DNA of 64,000 nt from JAYPWI01 sp964629575 (lineage in GTDB: Bacteria > Actinomycetota > Acidimicrobiia > Acidimicrobiales > Poriferisodalaceae). Both the position numbers and the translations under genes were made by a program. A model generated the notes under the pieces. The model was not told where the DNA came from and made no database searches. It was given only the letters and a program-made list of their open reading frames with translations. Of the stretch, positions 26,911 through 34,858 are shown piece after piece. Position 1 is the first letter of the stretch. Each line of letters starts with the position of its first letter. The stretch is taken from contig CAZVUM010000015.1 of NCBI GenBank assembly GCA_964629575.1, positions 10,074 to 74,073 of the forward strand. Reading direction: 5' to 3'.

Positions 26911-26959
26911 GGTGCCTGGCACTTAATGTGACGTTTCGTAACACGAAGTGCCAGGCACC
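26911..26959. repeat. REP-like palindrome, right copy
   Basis: Outer arms GGTGCCTGGCACTT and its exact complement (14 bp), inner imperfect arms TGTGACG/CGTAACA, loop TTT. It is the same family as the copy at 26170, with differences only near the loop. A run of five T follows the right arm, so it may terminate transcripts from the transposase gene. Confidence 0.8.
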
Positions 26960-26969
26960 TTTTTGCAGG

Positions 26970-28313
26970 TCAGGTGACCTCGGTGGGGACCGCGGGGTAG
27001 GTCTCCCAGACGCCGGAGTTCACGATCTCCACGAGACGGCGGAACGCGGTGTGGATCTCGACGTGGGTCGTGTATTGCGGAGCAAAGCCCAAGCGGAGGT
27101 GTCGCGGTGCCCGGAAGTCCGGCAAGACCCTTCCCTCCTCGATCAGCGCCTGGGTGATCTGCCACGCGTTGTCGTGCCCCACCGACACATGGCTCCCCCG
27201 GCGCATCGGGTCCCGCGGTGATGCGAAGTCGAACCCCAGCGGGGCCAGCAGCTGGTCGAAGAGCCGCTCGGCCCACCCGACGAGCGACACCGACGTGGCC
27301 CCAAGCCGCCTGCTGCCGGCCTGGGCAGCGAGCTCGGCACCGGCCTTGGCTCCCACCAGCGACAGCACCGGCATCGTCCCGATGTGAAAGCGCCGCATGC
27401 CATCGGTCTGGCGAAACTCGAGGTCGAAGGCGAAGGGATCGTCGTGGGCGAACCAGCCGTGGACGGGGCTGTCGAGCACCGCCTGCAGATCCGACCGAAC
27501 GTAGACGAACGCCGGCGAGCCCGGACCGCCGTTGAGGTACTTGTACGTGCACCCGACGGCAAGATCCGCGGCGGCAGCGGCGAGACCCTGGTCGATGGCA
27601 CCCGCCGAGTGGCTGAGGTCCCACAGCACCAACGCGCCCACCTCATGAGCAGCCGCCGTGAGCGCAGCGATATCGTATGTGTAGCCCGACTTGAACGTCG
27701 TGGCCGACAACGACAACAGCGCGGTGTCCTCATCGAGAGCAGCGACGAGCGCATCGACCGGACCGTTGACGCCGTCGGATCGAACGATCTCGACCGCCCG
27801 CTGCCCCTCGGCATGATGGGCCGCCGACTCCAGGACGTAGACATCGCTCGGAAAGTTGAGATCGTCCGTGACGACCCTCGAGCGCCCCGGCCGCGCCGCG
27901 AGGGCGGCGATCGCCAGCTTGTAGAGGTTCACGGTGGTCGAATCCGAAACGATCACCTCGCCGGACCGTGCTCCGATCACCGGTGCGATGGCATCCCCCA
28001 CCTCGAGCTGGAGGTCCCACCATCCCTCGTTCCACGACCGAATGAGCCGTCGACCCCATTGATCCTCCACGGCGTTGGCGACGGCCTCGACCGCCGCGAC
28101 AGGAAGCCGCCCGAGCGAATTGCCGTCGAGGTAGATCAGCTCGGGATCATCGATCCGAAAGCGCTCGCGCCAGCCGGCCAACTCGGACGCGTCGTCGAGC
28201 GCCTGAGCCTCGGCGAAAAGCGGATCATCGGAGAACGGTCCCAACTCCACGGGCGCACTGTAGAGCCAGGCGTCGGTAGATTCGGCGGGCGTGTATGGAG
28301 TGACATCGAGCAT
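26970..28313 (-). CDS. kynU: Kynureninase
   Basis: The 447-residue PLP enzyme hydrolyses L-kynurenine to anthranilate and alanine, in tryptophan breakdown. Family signatures: IYLDGNSLGRLP near residue 63, VSDSTTVNLYKLAIAAL (phosphate-binding), LLSLSATTFKSGYTYDI, VLWDLSHSAGAI with the PLP Asp, and GCTYKYLNGGPGSPAFVYV with the Schiff-base Lys near 230. The C-terminus with LRLGFAPQYTTHVEI is also typical. ATG at 28313 has a weak AAGGCGAG upstream, but this start lies inside the divergent gene at 28291 (23-bp overlap); a GTG about 20 codons in is the alternative. No tryptophan dioxygenase or formamidase gene is adjacent. Confidence 0.92.
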   Translation of the reverse strand: MLDVTPYTPAESTDAWLYSAPVELGPFSDDPLFAEAQALDDASELAGWRERFRIDDPELIYLDGNSLGRLPVAAVEAVANAVEDQWGRRLIRSWNEGWWDLQLEVGDAIAPVIGARSGEVIVSDSTTVNLYKLAIAALAARPGRSRVVTDDLNFPSDVYVLESAAHHAEGQRAVEIVRSDGVNGPVDALVAALDEDTALLSLSATTFKSGYTYDIAALTAAAHEVGALVLWDLSHSAGAIDQGLAAAAADLAVGCTYKYLNGGPGSPAFVYVRSDLQAVLDSPVHGWFAHDDPFAFDLEFRQTDGMRRFHIGTMPVLSLVGAKAGAELAAQAGSRRLGATSVSLVGWAERLFDQLLAPLGFDFASPRDPMRRGSHVSVGHDNAWQITQALIEEGRVLPDFRAPRHLRLGFAPQYTTHVEIHTAFRRLVEIVNSGVWETYPAVPTEVT

Positions 28314-29154
28314 CGCTCGCCTTCGACGGGTCGCGATGCGGCGGCCGGGTGCCATCCTCGAAGCCGATCCCGAGGTGTGGCACTACGCCAAGGCACCCGA
28401 CCCGGCAGCGCTTCTCGATCAGTACGCGGGATTCGTGACCCTGGTCGAGCAGCATGGCGCCGCGATCGACTGGCTTCCGGATGATCCGGACCAGTTGGCG
28501 GATTCGGTCTTCACCTACGACCCGAGCTTCGTGACCGGCGCCGGCGCGGTGGTGCTGCGCCCGGGCAAGCCCCTTCGGTCCGCCGAGGCCAGACTGCACG
28601 CCATCTTCTACGAGGCGATCGGCGTTCCCATCCTCGGGACCATCGAACCGCCGGGTCTGATCGAGGGCGGTGACTGCTTCTTCGTCGATGCGAACACCCT
28701 CGCCGTCGGCCGTGGCTTCAGGACGAATCAAGCGGGCATCGACCAGCTCGAGGCAGTCGTGGCACCGGAGGGAATCGACCTTCTGGTGTACGACCTGCCG
28801 TATTTCCTCGGACCGGACGCCTGCCTGCATCTGCTCTCGCTCATCAGCCCGCTCGACGACGATCTGGCCCTGATCCACGCACCCCTCATGCCCACGGCGC
28901 TCTACGAAGCGCTCGTCGACCGCGGCTACACGCTGCTCCATGCTCCGCCCGACGAATTCGATCGAAGCGCGGGCCTCAACCTCAACGTCTTGGCGACGGC
29001 CCCACGACGCTGCATCGCGATCGAAGGATTCGCTGAAACGCTCGCCCTCATGCGCGATGCCGGCTGCGAGGTGGACACGTTCGTCGCAGACGAGCTGTGT
29101 ATCCCGTGCGAGGGCGGCCCGACCTGCCTCACCCGTCCGCTGCTACGAGGGTGA
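28291..29154 (+). CDS. Amidinotransferase-fold hydrolase (DDAH/arginine deiminase-like)
   Basis: The 287-residue protein belongs to the guanidine-modifying superfamily. The N-terminal SSIARLRRVAMRRPG is the usual first strand; later come PPGLIEGGDCFFVD (substrate Asp/Glu region), ALAVGRG-like LAVGRGFRTN, a His motif in ACLHLLSLISPLDDDLALIH and the catalytic Cys in EGGPTCLTRPLLRG, a few residues from the C-terminus. It probably hydrolyses a guanidino substrate such as dimethylarginine or arginine. GTG at 28291 overlaps the start of kynU on the other strand by 23 bp; GTG at 28300 is the alternative. It also overlaps the next convergent gene by 26 bp. Confidence 0.85.
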   Translation: MYGVTSSIARLRRVAMRRPGAILEADPEVWHYAKAPDPAALLDQYAGFVTLVEQHGAAIDWLPDDPDQLADSVFTYDPSFVTGAGAVVLRPGKPLRSAEARLHAIFYEAIGVPILGTIEPPGLIEGGDCFFVDANTLAVGRGFRTNQAGIDQLEAVVAPEGIDLLVYDLPYFLGPDACLHLLSLISPLDDDLALIHAPLMPTALYEALVDRGYTLLHAPPDEFDRSAGLNLNVLATAPRRCIAIEGFAETLALMRDAGCEVDTFVADELCIPCEGGPTCLTRPLLRG

Positions 29155-30217
29155 ACGCCGGCGCTGCCGGCAGCGTCACTTCCAGCAGCTGCAGATCCGA
29201 AGACGGTCGCGCCCACGAGTGATCGAGACCGCTCGGCACCGCCACGCTGTCGCCTCCGACAAGGGACTCGGTGCGATGCTCGACCGCCAGATCGATCGAC
29301 CCATCGAGCACGAAGTAGAAAGCGAACTCCCCGTCGTGCGTCACGCGCGCGACGTCGGCCGAACCCGCTGCACCGGGACGAATCGTGCGTACCCCGGCGA
29401 GACCGTCGGTGGCCTCGGCCACCTCCGTCTGGCGCACCTCGTAGCCCGCGACGCGCCACGGCTCCCACATCGCCTCCGCAGCGATGTCTCGCACGAACCG
29501 CTGACCGCCGTAGTCGCGGTCGGGCAGAACCCGACCTGTCGGAAGCTCGATGTCGTGATCGGCGAAGGTGTCGTGCTCAGCCGGGCAGCCGATCTCCACC
29601 ACCTCGAGCCCCGCGGACGACTCGAGCACGCGGTGGCGGATCTCGGGCGGCTGGATCACACAGTCCCCCGGATTCATCACGAAGGACTCGCCCTGGTCCT
29701 CGTACACAACCCGGACCCAACCTCTACGCACGTAGATCAGCTGGAACCGAATCCGATGGAAATGGGCGTAGTCGGGAACCTCGCCACCCTCCGCGATGCG
29801 AATGTGCGACGCGATGAACCGCCCCCCGAGCCGACTCGGGATCAAGTCGCGGTACCCCATGCCGGCCCGCCCGGCCCCGAAACCCTCGGCCTCCGCCAAC
29901 CGGCTCACGACGAGCGATTCGTCCAACTCCGGAAGCGAGAAGCGCCGCGAGCGTTCGACGACATCAACACGAGTGCCGTTGGGGGCGACGAGCACCCCGG
30001 GCCGCAGATCGATGGTCGCATCGAGCTCGAGCGCGACAGACGAACCATCGGCATCGACCGAACGCACCAACCGCAACGCCAGACCGCCACCGGACAGGTC
30101 CACCTCCCGCGGCGAGTCCGCAGGTGAGATGCGCTCGATGCGCATTCCCACCGTCGAGGTGAAGAACGCGAGCGTCTCCTCGAGATCCACACACGGCACC
30201 AGAACCCGGCCGACCAT
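29129..30217 (-). CDS. VOC domain fused to two cupin domains
   Basis: The 362-residue protein starts with a vicinal-oxygen-chelate half-domain (MVGRVLVPCVDLEETLAFF ... GMRIERISPADS, residues 1-125). Two cupin barrels follow: one around residues 145-215 with HFHRIRFQLIYVRRGWVRV and NPGDCVIQPPEIRHRV, and a second near 290-345 with HDGEFAFYFVLDGSIDL and GGDSVAVPSGLDHSW. Cupin one keeps several His suited to a metal; cupin two is poorer in ligands. Fusion of these folds is unusual and I know no characterised example. The neighbouring kynureninase and guanidine hydrolase suggest amino acid catabolism, which is a weak inference. The 3' end overlaps the convergent gene by 26 bp. Confidence 0.75.
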   Translation of the reverse strand: MVGRVLVPCVDLEETLAFFTSTVGMRIERISPADSPREVDLSGGGLALRLVRSVDADGSSVALELDATIDLRPGVLVAPNGTRVDVVERSRRFSLPELDESLVVSRLAEAEGFGAGRAGMGYRDLIPSRLGGRFIASHIRIAEGGEVPDYAHFHRIRFQLIYVRRGWVRVVYEDQGESFVMNPGDCVIQPPEIRHRVLESSAGLEVVEIGCPAEHDTFADHDIELPTGRVLPDRDYGGQRFVRDIAAEAMWEPWRVAGYEVRQTEVAEATDGLAGVRTIRPGAAGSADVARVTHDGEFAFYFVLDGSIDLAVEHRTESLVGGDSVAVPSGLDHSWARPSSDLQLLEVTLPAAPAFTLVAADG

Positions 30218-30232
30218 GCCCCCGGCTTACTC

Positions 30233-30332
30233 NNNNNNNNNNNNNNNNNNNNNNNNNNNNNNNNNNNNNNNNNNNNNNNNNNNNNNNNNNNNNNNNNNNN
30301 NNNNNNNNNNNNNNNNNNNNNNNNNNNNNNNN
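30233..30332. other. Assembly gap, 100 N
   Basis: One hundred N at the 3' end of livF. The last roughly 10-15 codons of livF and the spacer to the VOC-bicupin gene are missing here. The flanks share no sequence overlap. Confidence 0.97.
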
Positions 30333-31021
30333 GGATCCTCGAGGAGGCCGCGGCCGCTTCCCTCGTGCGCGTTGCGCCCCCGATCGAGCACATAGCCCCG
30401 ATCGGCGATGGCGAGGCACCGGTGGGCGTTCTGCTCCACCATCACGATCGACACGCCGGTCGAGTTGATGTCCTTGATGGTCTCGAACACCTCAGCCTGA
30501 AACGCGGGAGACAAACCCGCAGAGGGCTCATCGAGAAGGAGCACCGACGGCTGCATCATCAACGCCCGGCCCATGGCCAGCATCTGACGCTCGCCGCCCG
30601 ACAACAGCCCGGCGCGCTGAGACCGCCGCTCGGCGAGGCGAGGGAACAGCTCGGCGACCTTGTCGAAGCGACCCTCGATCTCATCGTCGTGGAGCTGGTA
30701 GCCGCCCATGCGCATGTTCTCGAAGATGGTGAGCGAGGGGAACACGTTCTCGGTCTGGGGCACGAACCCGACACCCCTGCTGACCAGCTCGTGAGCGGCC
30801 AGGTTGGTGATGTCCTCGCCGCGCAACCGCACCGAGCCCGAACGGACCGAGACGAGCCCGAACATCGCCTTCACCAGCGTCGACTTTCCAGCGCCGTTGG
30901 GGCCGATGATCCCCACCAATTCGCTGCCCGCGAGACGGAACTCCACGCCCGTGAGAATGTCGACGCCCGGGAGATAGCCGGCGACGACCTGGTCGGCCTG
31001 TAGGAGATCGACGTCACTCAT
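30333..31021 (-). CDS. livF: Hydrophobic amino acid ABC transporter, ATPase LivF (3' end in gap)
   Basis: The visible 229 residues are an ABC ATPase of the LivF type: Walker A GPNGAGKST, Q-loop VPQTENVFPSLTIFENMRMGG, signature LLSGGERQMLAMGRALM, Walker B VLLLDEPSAGLSP and the H-region VEQNAHRCL. 'VPQ(T)ENVFPSLT' and the short C-terminus separate LivF from LivG. It stops in the assembly gap about 12 residues before the usual LivF end. With LivG it powers uptake through LivH and LivM. It starts four bases after the livG stop, so it is the last gene in the livKHMGF operon. Confidence 0.92.
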
Positions 31022-31024
31022 CGG

Positions 31025-31855
31025 TCACCCCTCCTCACCGAATCCGGTACCCAGATAGGCGTCGATCACCGCGGGGTTCTGGGCCACTTGATCGGGAGTG
31101 CCTTCGGCGATCACTCTCCCCTCGGCCAACACAGCAATCCAGTCAGAGATCCCCATGATCACGTCCATGTCGTGTTCGATGAAGATCACGGTCATGCCGT
31201 CGTCGCGCAAGGCTTCGATGTGGGTGAGCAACGACTGCACGAGTGCCGGGTTGACGCCGGCCATGGGCTCGTCGAGCAGGATGATGTCCGGCTCGGTCAT
31301 CAGCGAGCGAGCCATCTCCAGGAGCTTGCGCTGACCACCGGAGAGCGTCGCCGCGTACTCGTCGCGCATGTGGATGAGGTTGAAGCGTTCGAGCAGCCCG
31401 AGCGCTTGTTCCTCGATCACCTTCTCCTGGGCCCGCCAGGTCGACGGCACGAGCGCCTTGAAGAACGACTCGCCGGCCTGACTCGGGGCCGCGAGCATCA
31501 TGTTCTCGAGGCAGGTCATCTTGGCGAGCGACTTGGTGAGCTGGAAGGTCCGCACCATGCCGGCGCGAGCGATCTGATACGGCTGCATCCCGCGAAGCGA
31601 CCGGCCGTTGAGCGTCCAGGAGCCGGCGTCGGGCTGGTCGAAGGCCGACACCAGGTTGAACAGCGTGGTCTTTCCGGCACCGTTGGGGCCGATCAGCGCA
31701 GTGATCGTGCCGCGTTGGATCTCGAGGTGCGACACGTCGACGGCGGTCAGACCGCCGAAGGTCCGCTGGATCCCATCGATCACCAAGATCGGATCGGGCT
31801 TCGGGGCTCCGGGACGGGCATCGGCCTCGACATCGGCGAAGGCATCAGGCGGCAT
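31025..31855 (-). CDS. livG: Hydrophobic amino acid ABC transporter, ATPase LivG
   Basis: The 276-residue ABC ATPase has a roughly 20-residue N-terminal extension, then IQRTFGGLTAVDVSHLEI, Walker A GPNGAGKTT, the LivG-type NLVSAFDQPDAG and AGMVRTFQLTKSLAKMTCLENMMLA segments, signature LSGGQRKLLEMARSLM, Walker B IILLDEPMAGVNP and EHDMDVIM. The C-terminal IAEGTPDQVAQNPAVIDAYLG is the expected LivG ending. Its ATG lies 11 bp inside the end of livM. The RTFQ motif is diagnostic of the HAAT ATPases. Complex partner of LivF on the cytoplasmic face. Confidence 0.94.
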   Translation of the reverse strand: MPPDAFADVEADARPGAPKPDPILVIDGIQRTFGGLTAVDVSHLEIQRGTITALIGPNGAGKTTLFNLVSAFDQPDAGSWTLNGRSLRGMQPYQIARAGMVRTFQLTKSLAKMTCLENMMLAAPSQAGESFFKALVPSTWRAQEKVIEEQALGLLERFNLIHMRDEYAATLSGGQRKLLEMARSLMTEPDIILLDEPMAGVNPALVQSLLTHIEALRDDGMTVIFIEHDMDVIMGISDWIAVLAEGRVIAEGTPDQVAQNPAVIDAYLGTGFGEEG

Positions 31856-33194
31856 CGAGCAACGCCTCCTCCTTCTTGCCGAAGATCCCCTGGGGTCTCC
31901 AGATCATCAGCGCGGCCAAGGTCACTCCGAGCAGGACGAACCTGACGCTCGACACGTTGTTGGCGTCGAGGATCGAGTCCGGGATCCAGTCGCGTTCGAC
32001 CATCTGGCGAAGGGCGCCCTCGATGAAGAACACGAAGAACCAGAACACGATGGCGCCGGCGATCGGCCCGCGGATCGACGCGGCGCCACCCAGAATGAGC
32101 ACAGTCCAGATGAAGAACGTCGTCTGGGTACGGAACGACTCCGGATTGAAGAACGCCTGGTCCATCGCTCTCGCCATCCCTGCGAATGCGGCGATCACTC
32201 CGCCGACGACGAAGCTCTGGAGCTTGTAGGAGAAGGCGTTCTTGCCCACCGCCCGGGCCGCGTCTTCGTCTTCGCGGATCGCCCGCATCACCCTGCCCCA
32301 CGGCGAGGACACCAACCGCCACACAAAAGCAGAGGCGAGCACCACGAGCGACCAGGTGACGGTGATCACCCACAGCTGACGATCGTTGAACGAGGTGCTG
32401 TCGAGGACGTCCCCGACCCACGGGATCGCGCCGAGCACATCCCCGAGGATCGCGACGTCGGTGAGCGCGTAGTCGCCGGTGTCGTACGGGTTCCAGTTGT
32501 AGAACGTCTCGACGATGTCCGGTTCGCCCGGGCGAGGAACACCGAACGGACCGCCGGTTTCTCCCAGCCAGAGCTCTGCATTCCAGATCACTGACGACAG
32601 GACCGTCACGACCAACGCAGCGACCAGCCCCACGACCCACTGCAGACTTCGGCCCTTCACCCGCGGCAGCACGTAGGTGAGCCCGCCCACCGATCCCACG
32701 ACCAACAGCAAGATCAGCGCCATCGAGAAGAAGTTGTCCGACCGGAAAGCAACCCGCAAGACCTCGCCCGCAGCGATCGTGGTGATCGCGAGGAAGTCGC
32801 CGCGCAGCCGCAGAGTGGGCAGTCCGAGGAGCAGTGCGAGGGCAGCCGCGGCCAGGACCCCGACCAGGATGCCGAGAAGGAATGGGCCTCCGTTGGTGAT
32901 CGTGATGCCCATGCCGTAGCTCCCCGCTGCGAGGAACGCGACGGGGCCGAAGTTGAGCAATCCCGTGTACCCGTAGTTGAGGTTGACCCCGATCGCCGCG
33001 AGCGCGAACACAGCACCCTGAACTCCGAGACCCGAACGCAAGGCGCCGGACATGATGCTCGAGGTGTCGAGGCCGGCGATACCGAGAAGCACCAACGCTG
33101 CAACAACCGCGGCCGATGCGTAGAAGGCCACGAGGATTCGTGTGTCGCGTTCGGGATCGAGCACGGTGTCACCAGGCTCGATACGATCGCTCAT
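31845..33194 (-). CDS. livM: Hydrophobic amino acid ABC transporter, permease LivM
   Basis: The 449-residue membrane protein carries the LivM pattern: IGVNLNYGYTGLLNFGPVAFLAAGSY, LPTLRLRGDFLAITTIAAGE, SPWGRVMRAIREDEDAARAVGKN (EAA-like loop contacting the ATPase) and LGGAASIRGPIAGAIVFW. About 70 residues (roughly 195-265) between membrane segments form a larger external loop with WLGETGGPFGVPRPGEPDI, longer than usual, so the protein is bigger than E. coli LivM. ATG at 33194 starts MSDRIEPGD. It overlaps the stop of a 21-codon reading frame whose start resembles its own. Confidence 0.93.
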   Translation of the reverse strand: MSDRIEPGDTVLDPERDTRILVAFYASAAVVAALVLLGIAGLDTSSIMSGALRSGLGVQGAVFALAAIGVNLNYGYTGLLNFGPVAFLAAGSYGMGITITNGGPFLLGILVGVLAAAALALLLGLPTLRLRGDFLAITTIAAGEVLRVAFRSDNFFSMALILLLVVGSVGGLTYVLPRVKGRSLQWVVGLVAALVVTVLSSVIWNAELWLGETGGPFGVPRPGEPDIVETFYNWNPYDTGDYALTDVAILGDVLGAIPWVGDVLDSTSFNDRQLWVITVTWSLVVLASAFVWRLVSSPWGRVMRAIREDEDAARAVGKNAFSYKLQSFVVGGVIAAFAGMARAMDQAFFNPESFRTQTTFFIWTVLILGGAASIRGPIAGAIVFWFFVFFIEGALRQMVERDWIPDSILDANNVSSVRFVLLGVTLAALMIWRPQGIFGKKEEALLDAA

Positions 33195-33256
33195 CGCACA
33201 ACCCTCTTGTTGCTGACGCAACGGGCCTGGTGGCCACGCTCCATACGATCGCTCAT
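33191..33256 (-). CDS. 21-residue leader reading frame coupled to livM
   Basis: A 22-codon frame starts with MSDRMERGHQARC and ends with TGA overlapping the livM ATG (ATGA). Its first nine codons resemble the livM start (MSDRIEPGD), and the two starts are exactly 62 bp apart. If the neighbouring gap is false, its ATG would also overlap the livH stop, making a continuously coupled livH-leader-livM arrangement. Alternatively it is just a partial duplication of the livM start with no product. Confidence 0.35.
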   Translation of the reverse strand: MSDRMERGHQARCVSNKRVVR

Positions 33257-33257
33257 C
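33229..33257. repeat. 29-bp sequence repeated on the other side of the gap (left copy)
   Basis: This 29-bp block, starting GGTGGCCACGCTCC, is repeated without change at 33358-33386, so the two contig ends next to the gap overlap exactly. The simplest reading is that the contigs should be merged here. Confidence 0.85.
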
Positions 33258-33357
33258 NNNNNNNNNNNNNNNNNNNNNNNNNNNNNNNNNNNNNNNNNNN
33301 NNNNNNNNNNNNNNNNNNNNNNNNNNNNNNNNNNNNNNNNNNNNNNNNNNNNNNNNN
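33258..33357. other. Assembly gap, 100 N, probably false
   Basis: One hundred N between livH and livM. The flanks end and begin in the same 29 bp, which is what unmerged overlapping contigs look like. If merged, livH and the leader frame before livM are directly coupled. Confidence 0.9.
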
Positions 33358-33386
33358 GGTGGCCACGCTCCATACGATCGCTCATC
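33358..33386. repeat. 29-bp sequence repeated on the other side of the gap (right copy)
   Basis: Exact copy of the block at 33229-33257. It contains the livH stop and an overlapping ATG for the leader frame. Confidence 0.85.
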
Positions 33387-34749
33387 CGAACCGCTCCCTT
33401 TGACCCAGCACACCCTGGGGGCGCACGATCAAGATGATGATGAGCACGGTCAGCGCCACAAGGAACTTCAGGTCGTTGTCGAGCCACAGGGTGCTCATCT
33501 CGCTGGCGATACCGATCGCGAGTCCGCCGACCATGGCGCCATAGGCAGTGCCCAGCCCGCCGAGCGTCACGGCGGCGAAGATCAGCAGCAGCTGCCGTTC
33601 GCCCATCTGCCAGCTGACCTGCTGGGTGATCCCGAGCATGATTCCGCCGAGCGCAGCGAGAGCACTGCCGGCGATCCAGACCGCCAGAATCGTCCGCCTG
33701 ACATCGATGCCCGACGACTCGGCGAGGTCACGGTTGTCTGCGACCGCACGCATGGCCGTGCCGAGCTTCGTGCGCTGAAGGAGCAGCCCGATCGTGACGA
33801 GCACCGTCAGCGCGAAAACGATGATGAAGTAGTCCTTCGGGGGCAACGACAGTGGGCCGACGTCGTAGTTGGTCTGGATGCGGAAGTCCCGGAAGAACTT
33901 TCGCTCGCTTCCGAAGTAGATAAGGAACAGATAGCGCAGTACGAACGCCAACCCGATCGAGACGACCATCATCGAGATCAGGCTCAGCCGTCGCCGACGT
34001 AACGGGCCAAAGAGCCCGTTCTCCAGGACGAGCCCGAGACCGGCTCCGAACACGACGCCGACCAGCGCCGCCACGATCAGGGGCAGGCTGGTGACGTCTT
34101 CGACCGTCCACGTCACGATTGCGCCGAACCCCACCATCTCGGCGTGCGCGAAGTTGACCAACCCCGTCACCCCGTAGATGAGCGACAGGCCCACAGCGGC
34201 CAGCGCGACCAGCGAACCGACTCGCACGCCGCTCGCAGCCCGATCGATGTAGCGCTCGAAGTCGCTGTCGATGCCGCTCGATGCGGGAGCTGCACCGTCG
34301 CCGCCGTCGCCTGCGATGTCACCCGTGAGAGCGAAGATCGCGGAGATCGGTCGGTCGACGACCTCGAGCTCGCGGGATGTCACATCCGGGTCGCGCAGCG
34401 AGACTCCGTCGGGCAACGACTCGACGTCGATACTGACGAGATAGGTGCCGGGCTCCTCGATGTCGATCGACCACTTGCCCTCGGCATCGGTGACGGCCTC
34501 GCCGATCACCGCGTCATCCTGCTCTACGGTGAAACGCACGCCCTCGATCACGGTTCGGCCCGCCCGCGCCGTACCTGAGATGGCGAGCTCGTCGGCGGTT
34601 CGCTCCTGGGCCAGAGCGACACCCGGCGCCGCGAGGAACGCCGCGAACGTGGCCGCCACGACCGTCAGGGCACCGATCCACGCACCAGCCCGCCGACGAC
34701 CCCGGATGCGCTGTCGCGCCACCAGGCGGAGGACGGGCGATGGGCTCAT
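33382..34749 (-). CDS. livH: LivH-type permease with N-terminal signal and Ig/carboxypeptidase-regulatory-like domain
   Basis: The 455-residue protein has an Arg-rich N-terminus, a hydrophobic segment (24-48, ending GVALAQE, signal peptide or anchor) and an exported beta-sandwich-like domain at 55-135. The latter shows the pattern of carboxypeptidase-regulatory or CnaB folds (AISGTARAGRTVIEGVRFTV ... DAEGKWSIDIEEPGTYLVSID). A LivH permease follows from ~175: GLSLIYGVTGLVNFAHAEMV, QRTKLGTAMRAVADNRDLAES (EAA loop) and LGGLGTAYGAMVGGLAIG. E. coli LivH is about 308 residues and lacks the extra domain. ATG at 34749 is preferred. It might help dock the binding protein; that is inference. Confidence 0.9.
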   Translation of the reverse strand: MSPSPVLRLVARQRIRGRRRAGAWIGALTVVAATFAAFLAAPGVALAQERTADELAISGTARAGRTVIEGVRFTVEQDDAVIGEAVTDAEGKWSIDIEEPGTYLVSIDVESLPDGVSLRDPDVTSRELEVVDRPISAIFALTGDIAGDGGDGAAPASSGIDSDFERYIDRAASGVRVGSLVALAAVGLSLIYGVTGLVNFAHAEMVGFGAIVTWTVEDVTSLPLIVAALVGVVFGAGLGLVLENGLFGPLRRRRLSLISMMVVSIGLAFVLRYLFLIYFGSERKFFRDFRIQTNYDVGPLSLPPKDYFIIVFALTVLVTIGLLLQRTKLGTAMRAVADNRDLAESSGIDVRRTILAVWIAGSALAALGGIMLGITQQVSWQMGERQLLLIFAAVTLGGLGTAYGAMVGGLAIGIASEMSTLWLDNDLKFLVALTVLIIILIVRPQGVLGQRERFG

Positions 34750-34792
34750 GCGCAGATTCTGGCTCAGTCGTACCTCGGCGACGAAAACGCAA

Positions 34793-34832
34793 CCGGCCCG
34801 GTCGGCGAGCACACGCTCGCCGGCCGGGCCGG
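34793..34832 (-). terminator. Strong hairpin between livK and livH
   Basis: An 18-bp stem (left arm CCGGCCCGGTCGGCGAGC, one G-T pair) with a four-base loop ACAC lies 26 bp after the livK stop. It likely terminates part of the transcripts or protects the livK 3' end, giving excess binding protein over the membrane parts, as is common for ABC importers. Confidence 0.8.
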
Positions 34833-34858
34833 CAATGAGTCAGCGAAGACCCGTCAGA

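Larger units (their letters stand above)
26170..26959 (+). mobile_element. REP-RAYT unit: tyrosine transposase gene between two matching hairpins
   Basis: The coding gene at 26266-26868 lies between two 49-bp imperfect palindromes that share the outer arm GGTGCCTGGCACTT. This is the layout of REP-associated tyrosine transposase (RAYT) loci, in which a domesticated HUH transposase propagates or maintains small palindromes. Both palindromes are followed by a T-rich run on the plus strand. No longer terminal repeats or target duplications are seen. Confidence 0.8.
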
